Source: an uncultured Bacteroidia bacterium (lineage in GTDB: Bacteria > Bacteroidota > Bacteroidia > Bacteroidales > Prolixibacteraceae). Taken from it: a stretch of 64,000 nucleotides of DNA. The notes under the pieces are model-generated. The model did no database searches. It was not told the origin of the DNA and worked only from the letters and a program-made list of their open reading frames with translations. Below, piece by piece: positions 55,080-63,272 of this stretch. The stretch's first letter is position 1. Each line of letters opens with the position of its first letter. The position numbers were made by a program, and so were the translations under genes. The DNA lies in NCBI GenBank assembly GCA_903923905.1, contig CAIXZH010000106.1, forward strand, positions 27,773 through 91,772, written 5' to 3'.

Positions 55080-55325
55080 ATGATTCAGATCCTATTATTA
55101 ATTATTATCTGTGTTTGTGCCCTATTCTTTTTAATTAAAGGGAAAGACTACCAAACGTTTTTATATGCTGTACTAATTAGCAGTGTTTTTATTTTTTTCT
55201 GGAAAGGATTGGATTATGCGGTAACACAGAACGGCTCATTTGACTTAAAGTTTTATGTATCCTTTGTTCTTTTCAATTATTTATTGCTGATTTTCAACAA
55301 TAAATTGAAAAGAAAGAAGAATTAA
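55080..55325 (+). CDS. Small membrane protein of unknown function
   Basis: 81 residues with three hydrophobic segments (about 3-20, 27-42 and 56-74) and a basic C-terminus (KLKRKKN). No family recognised. It is bounded by post-stop repeat copies b and c and preceded by 160 bases without a gene. It may be real but has little support beyond composition. Confidence 0.45.
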   Translation: MIQILLLIIICVCALFFLIKGKDYQTFLYAVLISSVFIFFWKGLDYAVTQNGSFDLKFYVSFVLFNYLLLIFNNKLKRKKN

Positions 55326-55339
55326 CATCTAAAACCTTC

Positions 55340-55383
55340 AAGCCTAAAAGCCCTCAGCCTAACAGTCTACAGCCTAACAGCCT
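55340..55383 (-). repeat. Post-stop repeat, copy c, overlapping the vorC stop
   Basis: Read on the minus strand the element begins AGGCTGTTAGGCTGTAG and continues with ACTGTTAGGCTGAGGG and CTTTTAGGCTT. The last two codons and the TAG stop of the gamma-subunit gene (55374-55376) fall inside it, so the repeat provides the stop codon. Confidence 0.6.
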
Positions 55384-55937
55384 GCTTCCGCTATCTGCAC
55401 CACCACCAGGTTCTCCTGTCCAATTTCAATGGCTGTCAGATTGAGCGGAATCAGTTTATGGTGTCTCTCTGGCAATGATTTTTCGAGTCCCTTTTTCACA
55501 TTTTCCAGTTTGATTACCGGTTTTGCCTTCAAAAAAGCTCCAAGCACGATCATATTAAAGGTTAGCGGATTACCCATCTCAACGGCAAGCCGTGAACCTT
55601 CCACCTTAAGGATATTGATGTCTTTCCGGGTCGGATGATGAAGAATCCCATTGGGATCGTACAGTAGTGTTCCTCCGGGTTTCACCCGTGATTCGAACTT
55701 CGTCATCGACTGTTGGTTGAGAATGATTGCCGTGTCAAATTCGTGGAGAATCGGTGAACTGATCCGTTCATCACTCAGGATAACGGTTACATTGGCGGTA
55801 CCTCCTCTCATTTCAGGGCCATAAGAGGGAAACCATGCCACCTCCTGGTCTTGCATTACACCTGAATAGGCTAAAATTTTTCCCATCGAAAGGACTCCTT
55901 GCCCGCCAAATCCGGCTATGATGATCTCTTCAGTCAT
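55374..55937 (-). CDS. vorC: 2-oxoacid:ferredoxin oxidoreductase, gamma subunit
   Basis: 187 residues with the gamma-subunit motif IIAGFGGQGVLSMGKILAYSG and WFPSYGPEMRGGTANVTVILSDE. Together with the three genes upstream it makes a four-subunit oxidoreductase of the Vor type. It starts 22 bases after the beta-subunit stop and is the last gene of the seven-gene operon. Its final codons and stop come from a dispersed repeat (55340-55383). Confidence 0.9.
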   Translation of the reverse strand: MTEEIIIAGFGGQGVLSMGKILAYSGVMQDQEVAWFPSYGPEMRGGTANVTVILSDERISSPILHEFDTAIILNQQSMTKFESRVKPGGTLLYDPNGILHHPTRKDINILKVEGSRLAVEMGNPLTFNMIVLGAFLKAKPVIKLENVKKGLEKSLPERHHKLIPLNLTAIEIGQENLVVVQIAEAGC

Positions 55938-55959
55938 TTTTTGAGCTTTAGTTTAAATA

Positions 55960-56775
55960 TCATTTTGCTTTGATCCGGTATAATTCAGCATCCGCACGAC
56001 CGGTGTCTTTAAGATCACCCAATGGATATTGAGGGAACATATTTTCCTCCATCCATTTATTGGAGTCGACCGGACTCAATTTCCATCCTGAGCTGCATGT
56101 TGACACAACTTCGACAAATGCGGTTCCTATTTTCTTGGCCTGAATTTCAAATGCTTTTCGGATTGCCTTTTTTGTTTTACGAACAGCTCCGGGGGTTTGA
56201 ACGCTCTGGCGTGTTACATAGGCAGCACCAGGCAACTGGGCAAGTAATTCAGTAATTCGTAAAGGGTAACCATTCAAGTCCACATCTCTGCCATGAGGCG
56301 TTGTAGAAGTGATCTGTCCAACAAGGGTTGTTGGAGCCATCTGACCACCTGTCATCCCATAAATGGCGTTGTTGATAAAGATCATCACAATATTTTCGCC
56401 GCGGTTTACTGCATGAAAAGTCTCAGCGGTTCCGATTGCAGCCAAATCGCCATCTCCCTGGTAAGAGAAAACATATTTTTCAGGCATTACCCGTTTGATG
56501 CCGGTTGCAACTGCAGGGGCACGACCATGGGCAGCTTCCTGCCAGTCTATATCAATGTAATTATAGGCAAAAACGGCGCATCCGACCGGCGAGACCCCGA
56601 TGGTTTGTTCCTGGATGCCCATCTCTTCAATCACCTCTGCAATCAGCCGGTGAACCACGCCATGACTGCAACCTGGACAATAATGCATTAGATCATCATT
56701 CAGAAGCGGTGATTTGGCATAAACCAGATTTTCCGGTTTTATAATCTCGTTGATTCTATCTGTTAATACCGACAT
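55960..56775 (-). CDS. vorA: 2-oxoacid:ferredoxin oxidoreductase, beta (TPP-binding) subunit
   Basis: 271 residues. Motifs YCPGCSHGVVHRLIAEVIEEMG (Cys and N-terminal substrate region), the thiamine diphosphate motif GDGDLAAIGTAETFHAVNRGENIVMIFINNAIYGMTGGQMAPTT and the C-terminal TCSSGWKLSPV. It carries the thiamine cofactor that decarboxylates the 2-oxoacid. Ketoisovalerate specificity is suggested by the separate four-subunit organisation and not proven. Confidence 0.92.
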   Translation of the reverse strand: MSVLTDRINEIIKPENLVYAKSPLLNDDLMHYCPGCSHGVVHRLIAEVIEEMGIQEQTIGVSPVGCAVFAYNYIDIDWQEAAHGRAPAVATGIKRVMPEKYVFSYQGDGDLAAIGTAETFHAVNRGENIVMIFINNAIYGMTGGQMAPTTLVGQITSTTPHGRDVDLNGYPLRITELLAQLPGAAYVTRQSVQTPGAVRKTKKAIRKAFEIQAKKIGTAFVEVVSTCSSGWKLSPVDSNKWMEENMFPQYPLGDLKDTGRADAELYRIKAK

Positions 56776-56786
56776 AGTTCTCTTTT

Positions 56787-57863
56787 TTAAAATCGTTGTT
56801 CCAAAGCAGTTTCAACTTCATCCGGCGTAGGAACGATTCCTCCCATCCTTCCGAAATATTCAACCCTCGTTTTCCCGTTAACTGCAAGACGGATATCATT
56901 AACCATTTGTCCGGCATTGAACTCAACCGAAAGAAAACCTTTCACCTTTGTGGCATATTCGGCGATGATTTTCTCCGGAAACGGGAAAAGAGTAATTGGA
57001 CGGATCAGTCCAACTTTCACCCCTTTTTTACGGGCAATCTGAACGGTCTTCTGACAAATCCGGGCGGCAGATCCAAAGGCAACCAAAATATAATCAGCAT
57101 CCTCACAGGCAATGGCTTCATAACGGACCTCCTCCGCTTTCATTTGGCTGTATTTAGACTGAAGGCGAAGGTTGTTCTTTTCCATCATATAGGAATCCAA
57201 TTCCAGAGAGGTAATAATATTTTTCTTACGACCTGATGGTTTGCCAAGGGTTGCCCATTCTCCGGATATCTCCAGGATTTGCTCATTAGTCCATCGTGGC
57301 CGCTGATCGATCAGTTCTACTTTCTCCATTAACTGCCCGATAACTCCATCGGCCAATATCATCACGGGATTGCGGAATTTAAAGGCTAGTTCAAATCCAA
57401 GAATCACAAAGTCATGCATCTCCTGGACTGAAGCCGGAGCCAGAACCAGCAATGAATAATCGCCGTGACCACCACCTTTTGTGGCCTGGTTATAATCGGC
57501 CTGGGAGGGCTGTATTGTTCCCAATCCCGGGCCGCCCCGCTGTACATTTACTATAACGCAAGGTAATTCAGCCCCGGCAATATAGGATATTCCTTCAGCC
57601 ATAAGGCTAATTCCGGGACTGGAGGAGGAGGTCATCACCCTTTTACCGGCACCGGCAGCTCCGTATACCATGTGAATTGAGGCTATTTCACTTTCTGCCT
57701 GCAACACCACCATTCCGGTACTTTCCCATGGACGAAGTGTCATCAAAGTTTCCATGACTTCTGATTGCGGGGTAATCGGGTAGCCGAAATAGCCATCACA
57801 CCCACAACGAATTGCCGCTTCGGCAATCACTTCATTTCCTTTCATCAATCTTAACTCTCCCAT
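56787..57863 (-). CDS. vorB: 2-oxoacid:ferredoxin oxidoreductase, alpha subunit
   Basis: 358 residues: the pyrimidine-binding N-terminal domain KGNEVIAEAAIRCGCDGYFGYPITPQSEVMETL, EIASIHMVYGAAGAGKRVMTSSSSPGISLMAEGISYIAGAELPCVIVNVQRGGPG, and the transketolase C-domain YILVAFGSAARICQKTVQIARKKGVKVGLIRPITLFPFP. It is 22 bases downstream of the ferredoxin gene and 11 bases upstream of the beta subunit. Confidence 0.94.
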   Translation of the reverse strand: MGELRLMKGNEVIAEAAIRCGCDGYFGYPITPQSEVMETLMTLRPWESTGMVVLQAESEIASIHMVYGAAGAGKRVMTSSSSPGISLMAEGISYIAGAELPCVIVNVQRGGPGLGTIQPSQADYNQATKGGGHGDYSLLVLAPASVQEMHDFVILGFELAFKFRNPVMILADGVIGQLMEKVELIDQRPRWTNEQILEISGEWATLGKPSGRKKNIITSLELDSYMMEKNNLRLQSKYSQMKAEEVRYEAIACEDADYILVAFGSAARICQKTVQIARKKGVKVGLIRPITLFPFPEKIIAEYATKVKGFLSVEFNAGQMVNDIRLAVNGKTRVEYFGRMGGIVPTPDEVETALEQRF

Positions 57864-57885
57864 ATTGAGGGTTTTTTAACTTTAT

Positions 57886-58116
57886 TTACGCTTCGGCTTT
57901 AACCCGATAGACGGTGATACAACTGTCGGGACAAACGGCTGAACAATTTGTACACCCGTTGCAATTCTCCGGATTCTCCATATAAGAATAGTGATATCCT
58001 TTATTGTTTACATTGCGGTTTAGTGCTAAAACCTGAGTAGGACAAGCCACCACGCAAAGGTTACAACCTTTACATACGTCATTGTCTACAACCACCGCTC
58101 CTCTGACTTTTGCCAT
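57886..58116 (-). CDS. vorD: 2[4Fe-4S] ferredoxin subunit of the oxidoreductase
   Basis: 76 residues with two complete clusters, CKGCNLCVVACP and CNGCTNCSAVCP. It is the delta subunit that passes electrons from the thiamine centre to external ferredoxin or flavodoxin; a flavodoxin is encoded two genes upstream. A 61-base gap separates it from the aminotransferase gene. Confidence 0.94.
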   Translation of the reverse strand: MAKVRGAVVVDNDVCKGCNLCVVACPTQVLALNRNVNNKGYHYSYMENPENCNGCTNCSAVCPDSCITVYRVKAEA

Positions 58117-58177
58117 CTTTATCTGATGTGAATTAAATGATAAACCAATCTGAAAGGCTATGTCTGTTCAGGCAAGG

Positions 58178-59497
58178 CTAATCAGATGATAAGGGATAAT
58201 CTGAATTAAATTGCTGAAGTCTGACTGAGAGATCTCCGAACTGATCTCTTTTTACATTTGAAACGCAAGCCCTTAGTCCTTCCTTCGAACTTCCGGTATT
58301 ACTCAGCGAAATGGCACTCACTCCGTAATAGAGTAATTTGTGTAACAATTCTCCACCGGTCATGCCTGGATAACCAATAGTAAAGTAAAATCCATCACCG
58401 ACCGGTTGATCAAGATCGGTATCATATACAATCTTAAACCCGTTGTCAGTAAAAATCCGCTTCATGATCTTTGCCTTCTCACCGTACTCCTTCACCTCTT
58501 CGATAAAGTTGAAATTTCCGTCATTGGCTCCTTTAAACATCGCAGCCAGGGCATACTGTGCAGAGTGGGAAGTACCTGAAGTCAGGGAGTATAAGACCCG
58601 GTGGACAACGGCATTTCCAAATCCATGAACTTGTAATCGTTCGCCCAGGTAAGGGAAATGACGGTGATACAGTGCATCAGAAATCACCATCATCCCGATG
58701 CGTTGTCCGGCGTAGGAAAAAACTTTTGAACTGGAAATCATCAGGATATAGTTACCTGTATAGCGGGCTACAGTCACCTGGTATGGAGGTATACCCGGAC
58801 GGGAGAGATCCTGTCTGAAATCCATCCCAAAATAGGCAAGATCCTCAATAATAACAACATCGTATTTATTCGCCAGATCACCGATGATGCTTAATTCCTC
58901 ATCATCAAAGCAGATCCAGGCCGGATTATTTGGATTTGAATAGATGATGCAATGGATATTCCCTTTTGAGAGGTAGGATTCCAGTTTGTCCCGGAGTTTG
59001 TTGCCGCGAAAATCAAAAACATCAAAAGTCATGTATTTCTGACCCATCACGAGCATCTGTTGTTTTTGAACCGGAAATCCCGGATCGATAAATAGTGCGG
59101 TATCGCGTTCTTTATGGCAACTTCCTGAGACCAAAAATGCGGAATAACTTCCTTCCATCGAACCCACAGTTGGGATACAACCTTCAGGGTTCACCTCAAT
59201 ATCCATAAAAAGTTTCAGGAAACGGGATGTCTCATCTTTAAGTGGTTGAATTCCATCGATACGGGGGTAGGCTGAAGCGACGTTATTTTTCAGAGCCTCA
59301 ATCTCTGCCTCCACCCCAATCCGGGCAGGTGGCAGGCCGGGAACTCCCATTTCCATACGGATATAACGTACGCCAGTAGCGGCTTCGATGCTGCTAACCA
59401 GTTGAACGATCTCCCGAATAGAGGCATTCCCGATCTCGGGAACTTCAAGTTCCCCTATTTTCTGTTCAACAATCTCGTAGTTTATTGGCGTGTTCAT
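58178..59497 (-). CDS. PLP-dependent class I/II aminotransferase
   Basis: About 439 residues from the ATG at 59495-59497 (MNTPINYEIVE); a TTG-started frame four bases into the flavodoxin gene is less likely. Fold type I features: YPRIDGIQPLKDE, CIIYSNPNNPAWICFDDEELSIIG, VVIEDLAYFGMD and the PLP-lysine motif ISSSKVFSYAGQRIGMM. Between prephenate dehydratase and the 2-oxoacid oxidoreductase, it probably aminates phenylpyruvate or a branched-chain oxoacid, by inference. Confidence 0.92.
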   Translation of the reverse strand: MNTPINYEIVEQKIGELEVPEIGNASIREIVQLVSSIEAATGVRYIRMEMGVPGLPPARIGVEAEIEALKNNVASAYPRIDGIQPLKDETSRFLKLFMDIEVNPEGCIPTVGSMEGSYSAFLVSGSCHKERDTALFIDPGFPVQKQQMLVMGQKYMTFDVFDFRGNKLRDKLESYLSKGNIHCIIYSNPNNPAWICFDDEELSIIGDLANKYDVVIIEDLAYFGMDFRQDLSRPGIPPYQVTVARYTGNYILMISSSKVFSYAGQRIGMMVISDALYHRHFPYLGERLQVHGFGNAVVHRVLYSLTSGTSHSAQYALAAMFKGANDGNFNFIEEVKEYGEKAKIMKRIFTDNGFKIVYDTDLDQPVGDGFYFTIGYPGMTGGELLHKLLYYGVSAISLSNTGSSKEGLRACVSNVKRDQFGDLSVRLQQFNSDYPLSSD

Positions 59498-59511
59498 TGG
59501 ACTGAACGAAT

Positions 59512-60030
59512 TCAAAATTCGCGATTTAACTGTTCGACCCAGCCGTTCAGCCGACCGTCAGTCAGTTCAGGTTCGAAATCTTCATCTACTGGCAATCCAA
59601 GAAACAGACCGGCTTCGAGAGCTTCTGAATCCTGAAAATCGTAGTTTTCCGGACTTACCTTGCCAAGTAGTTGCCCCCCGTTTTTGACAATTACCCGGGC
59701 CAGAATACCCATTGAATTAACAAAATGGTAGGCATAGGTGATATGATCACCCAGTCCAAAGACCGCAACCTTTTTCCCGGTAAAATCAAAAGAAGAGACA
59801 ATTGGCATAAATCTGGCCCAATCGATATTTCCGAATTTCTGATCCCAGGTATCCCGGCCAATGGTTGAGATTCCAAAGATAATATGATCGTAACGTGCCA
59901 GATCGGACGCGGTTGCTTCATTGATTAAAATAAGATCCGGTGCCTGGGACTCCATTTTAGCGGCCAATGACCTGGCAACACGATGAACAGATCCCCCTTC
60001 GGGTCCGAAAAAAATAGCTATATTTCCCAT
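59512..60030 (-). CDS. fldA: Flavodoxin
   Basis: 172 residues with the FMN phosphate loop region near the N-terminus (IAIFFGPEGGSVHRVARSLA, a variant of the usual TGxTxxx) and the flavodoxin blocks YDHIIFGISTIGRDTWDQKF and VAVFGLGDHITYAYHFVNSMG. The FMN loop is atypical, with GPEGGSVHR in place of the canonical Thr-rich loop. As a low-potential electron carrier it fits the adjacent ferredoxin-dependent oxidoreductase. It is 10 bases after pheA. Confidence 0.88.
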   Translation of the reverse strand: MGNIAIFFGPEGGSVHRVARSLAAKMESQAPDLILINEATASDLARYDHIIFGISTIGRDTWDQKFGNIDWARFMPIVSSFDFTGKKVAVFGLGDHITYAYHFVNSMGILARVIVKNGGQLLGKVSPENYDFQDSEALEAGLFLGLPVDEDFEPELTDGRLNGWVEQLNREF

Positions 60031-60040
60031 AAGTCAGTAT

Positions 60041-60877
60041 TTATTCGTTATGTATTGCAACTTCTCCCCTCACATATTCCCCGAGGATTGCCATGCTTGA
60101 AACATTTTTTAAAACCATATGGATGGCCTTTTCATAGTTTTCGATCGAGTCCCACTCCACGTCCACATGGAAGGAGTATTCATTGGGCTTTCCAATAATC
60201 GGCAGCGACTGGATTTTAGTCAGGTTAATCTCATTTTCTGCAAAGGTATTTAAAACTTTGGCCAAAGCTCCATGAAAATGGCCAACCTCGAAACATAATG
60301 AAGCTTTATTTGGGACCTCTGCTGAAGTGGCATGTTTGGCCAGGATAAGAAACCGGGTGTAGTTCTTTTTGTTACTTTCTATCCCTTTATCAATCACTTC
60401 AAGACCGTATAATTGGGCAGATCTCAGGTTACTGATCGCTGCCGCATAGGTGATCTTCTCTTTAGCAATCAGTTTAGCCACTGCGGCATTATCCCCAAGT
60501 TCTTTCGTTTCAACATTTGGAAAATATTTTTCCAGATATTCGGCACACTGAAGGAATGAAACCGGATGCGAATAGATCTCTTTAATATCCTTCTTGCGCA
60601 CTCCGGGAAGGACCATTAGATTCATCTGAATGTGAATATAGATTTCGCCGATTACCCGAAGATGGTAATCACGGATCAATGAATAGTTTTGAAGGATGCT
60701 CCCTGCAATTGAGTTTTCAATAGCCAGCACGGCAAAGTCAACCTTATCTTCATCAATTTGTTCACAAACTTTGCGGAACGATTTACATTCAACAATTTCT
60801 ACCTCATCACTGAAATATCGCCTTGCTGCATCCTCATGAAATGAACCTTTTATCCCTTGAATTGAAACTTTTTTCAC
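60041..60877 (-). CDS. pheA: Prephenate dehydratase with ACT domain
   Basis: 278 residues. The catalytic part (1-180) has SIQGIKGSFHEDAARRYF, VDFAVLAIENSIAGSILQNYSLIRD, YSHPVSFLQCAEYL and the active-site TRF in NKKNYTRFLILAKH; the ACT domain (about 190-270) has the GALAKVL phenylalanine-binding motif (HFHGALAKVLNTF) and LTKIQSLPIIGKPNEYSF. It forms phenylpyruvate from prephenate and is probably feedback-inhibited by phenylalanine. It is the first gene of the seven-gene operon. Confidence 0.94.
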   Translation of the reverse strand: MKKVSIQGIKGSFHEDAARRYFSDEVEIVECKSFRKVCEQIDEDKVDFAVLAIENSIAGSILQNYSLIRDYHLRVIGEIYIHIQMNLMVLPGVRKKDIKEIYSHPVSFLQCAEYLEKYFPNVETKELGDNAAVAKLIAKEKITYAAAISNLRSAQLYGLEVIDKGIESNKKNYTRFLILAKHATSAEVPNKASLCFEVGHFHGALAKVLNTFAENEINLTKIQSLPIIGKPNEYSFHVDVEWDSIENYEKAIHMVLKNVSSMAILGEYVRGEVAIHNE

Positions 60878-61030
60878 AAACTGTATTATTTATTCAGACC
60901 AAATTATTTTGGACGCAATGTAAAAAAAATCCCTGAAATAACTTCAAATCATTCGTCATATACCGAAAGAAACACGCTAATTTAGGATCAGAATTAATTT
61001 GGTGGGGTTCATTTCAATATGTAATCCCCT

Positions 61031-61317
61031 TTCTGAATAGTTAAACACGCCCTCTGAAAAGTATAGACCAGCTTCTGAAAAGTGTACAGTGCCTTCTGAA
61101 AAGTGTAAACCATCTTCTGAAAAGTGTATGGTGCCTTCTGAAAAGTACAAACTGTCTTCTGAAAAGTACAACCTGCCTTCTGAAAAGTGTAAACCATCTT
61201 CTGAAAAGTGTGACCGGTCTTCTGAAAAGTGTATAGTGCCTTCTGAAAAGTACATCCTCTCTTCTGAAAAGTGTATGGTGCCTTCTGAAAGGTACAAACT
61301 GCCTTCTGAAAAATTTA
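61031..61317. repeat. Tandem array of fourteen 21-bp units
   Basis: Units start at 61031 and every 21 bases to 61304. The invariant part is TTCTGAAAAGT; the other ten bases vary but keep an exact length. On the plus strand the frame translates to heptapeptides SEK[CY]xx[PS], but the frame lacks a good start; other frames are also open. Units 4 and 11, and 3 and 7, are identical, 5 and 12 differ by one base, and 2 and 9 by one base, so there is a seven-unit super-period. The array begins 99 bases past the stop of the gene at 61416 (minus strand). Confidence 0.85.
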
Positions 61318-61415
61318 CTCTTAAAACCTTATTAAAAAAGAAGCTGCGGTCACTATTGCAGTATCCGCAGCACCTGATTCCTAAGAAGATTTATATTTCA
61401 ATAAAAAATGGTTGA

Positions 61416-62168
61416 TTACATGATGTTTTTATAGGTTCCAAATTTAAGTTTCGAGATCTGCTTATATTCGGGGCTATTGGCGCCAAAGACAGATTTGATA
61501 TAGCTTTTCGAGTCGTTACCCATGTGAACCAACCCGGTTACCGATTGATAAAGGACTTTTTCGCGGTTCCTGCGTGTGTTATCCAGTTGAATTTGGGTAT
61601 CAGTAACCTCCTGATTATTTAGGATCAGATTATTGTAAAGTGCGTTTAATCCTGCAACTGTCAAGTCTGGTTCATTGGGTGTATATGCAGGGAAACTACT
61701 CAGGAACTGGATTAGCTTAAAAAAATTATCAAGTTGTTTATCGTAACTTGATTTATGCGAAGTGCTTTCTTTTACAGTTGCCGGATCTACAGCGGCATCG
61801 GTAGTGGCAGATTTTGATTTGGCATTGACCCGGCCTCTTTGAATTAAAAGGATTAGGGAACGGATATTTTCCCTGGCCGGTTCGTCTGCTACAAGTGATT
61901 TAAATGCATTTCCGGTACGGGTTGCTAATTTGCCCAAAGAATCGAAGGCTTTACTGCGCGCATTCTTGGCATTTATACTGGCAGGCAGAACGCTATCGAC
62001 AGCATTTACGGCGCTAAGGCCTAGAAGATACACTGCTTGTAAGGCCGCAGGGGTGATATGTGCATTTGCCGGGTTATACTGATCACCAAAACCCAGAATC
62101 GCAGAATTCAAAGTTTTCAGGTTGGTCACATTGGTGTTGGCGCCTGAGGATAGATTACTTGTCATCAT
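61416..62168 (-). CDS. Hypothetical helical protein next to the 21-bp array
   Basis: 250 residues, mostly helical, with no signal peptide or membrane segment. Sections: an N-terminal Ala/Asn-rich region (NLKTLNSAILGFGDQYNPANAHITPAALQAVYLLGLSAVN), a basic linker (RSLILLIQRGRVNAKSKSATTD), and a C-terminal helical part (SYDKQLDNFFKLIQFLSSFPAY, NTRRNREKVLYQSVTGLVHMGNDSKSYIKSVFGANSPEYKQISKLKF). I cannot assign a family function. It is the only gene in the neighbourhood of the array and is separated from the upstream region (62169-62484), in which I see nothing. Confidence 0.7.
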   Translation of the reverse strand: MMTSNLSSGANTNVTNLKTLNSAILGFGDQYNPANAHITPAALQAVYLLGLSAVNAVDSVLPASINAKNARSKAFDSLGKLATRTGNAFKSLVADEPARENIRSLILLIQRGRVNAKSKSATTDAAVDPATVKESTSHKSSYDKQLDNFFKLIQFLSSFPAYTPNEPDLTVAGLNALYNNLILNNQEVTDTQIQLDNTRRNREKVLYQSVTGLVHMGNDSKSYIKSVFGANSPEYKQISKLKFGTYKNIM

Positions 62169-62484
62169 ACAAATTTCACGATTAAGAATTTAATAATTCA
62201 AACCATCTATTTATTGAACAACTTCCTAGGATTCAACTAATATACGAAAAATTTAAATACAAAGTTTCATTACAAAGACCCTATTTTTAAATGTTGATTA
62301 TTATTCAACGGCAACTTTCCTTGAATGAAAGGATTCAGATGGTATAGCCTCTGAGTCTGTTGATCGATCTTTACCGGATCTTAAACGAAAGCCGCAGGAA
62401 GTTGTAGACTTTCCAACTTGACGCTAATACCTGTTGCCTTTTAGCAAAATAATTGATGAGTAGGAAATTTCTAATTTAACTAAA
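62169..62484. other. Gene-free divergent region
   Basis: The 316 bases between two divergent frames hold no supported gene or strong hairpin. The stretch 62390-62470 is somewhat pyrimidine-rich. Promoters for both neighbours presumably lie here but neither matches the consensus well. Confidence 0.3.
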
Positions 62485-63236
62485 ATGAAACCATTTAAAT
62501 GCTTTTTTATTAATCTGGTCTTTTTTATTGACCTCACTGTGTTTGGACAGAAAAATAATGATCTGTCAAATGAAACTATTATTGAAATGTACAGCAAAGG
62601 GTTACCAACATCCATTATTGCTTCACGTATAAATGCTTCTGCAAATACTTTCGACATCAGCACTGAGAATTTGATTAAGTTTATGACCAATAAATTACCC
62701 GATGGCCTTATAAATGTTATTGTTGAGGCAGCATTAGATTCTACAAGACACATCGTTATTCCTGGTTCGGAAAATAATTTTTTGTCAAACGAATCTGTTA
62801 TTCCCATGTACAATAAAGGGGTATCGCCACCTATAATTTCGTTGCAAATAACTAAAGCTGTAAATGCTTTCGATGTAAGCACTGATGCGTTAATCAAACT
62901 AACCGAAAACAAAATACCTGAAGACCTAATTACTGCTATTATTGAGGCCGCAGGAGACCGACCCTTACAGACGATGTTACTGGAGACCCTAAAAAAAATG
63001 AAGTTATGGCAGATCCAAATAATCCAAATGATTATATGTTTAAAACAACCTTCGATAATCCACCGTTTGAAATGTCTCTGTACGCACACCCTGATGTGGA
63101 ATCTTCTAAGATATATGTATGTCCTAAAAATTCAATCGTTTCGGTTTTAGATAATTCCGGATCAAAATTTATTAAAGTAAAGGTAGATGGCAGAATTGGC
63201 TATTTATCAAAGGCATTTTTAGTCAGAACTGAATGA
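62485..63236 (+). pseudogene. Secreted repeat/SH3b protein split by a -1 frame change
   Basis: Frame one (62485-63000 and on) encodes a signal peptide (about 1-22) and two tandem repeats of about 78 residues (LSNETIIEMYSKGLPTSIIASRIN...FDISTENLIKFM and LSNESVIPMYNKGVSPPIISLQIT...FDVSTDALIKLT). It then changes to nonsense while the -1 frame opens with PKKNEVMADPNNPNDY and a bacterial SH3 domain (SLYAHPDVESSKIYVCPKNSIVSVLDNSG...GRIGYLSKAFLV), ending at 63236. The two meet at A8 (62991-62998), where CTA-AAA-AAA contains the slippery A-AAA-AAA. A disrupted gene, a sequencing error or programmed frameshifting are all possible. Confidence 0.6.
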
Positions 63237-63272
63237 TGAGATTGTAGTTGCAATAGGAATAATACTCTAAAA

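Noticed and set aside
60977..61297. Minus-strand reading frame of repetitive YFSEGTIHFSED-type peptide
   Set aside because: It is the translation of the 21-bp array, opens only with TTG and lacks any domain; the plus-strand heptapeptide frame is equally open.
61031..61317. Possible CRISPR array
   Set aside because: The period is 21 bases with an 11-base core and no 25-40-base spacers; there are no cas genes, and the variable parts repeat between units.
62424..63089. Minus-strand frame opposite the SH3b gene
   Set aside because: The plus strand shows a signal peptide, internal repeats and an SH3 domain; the opposite frame has none.
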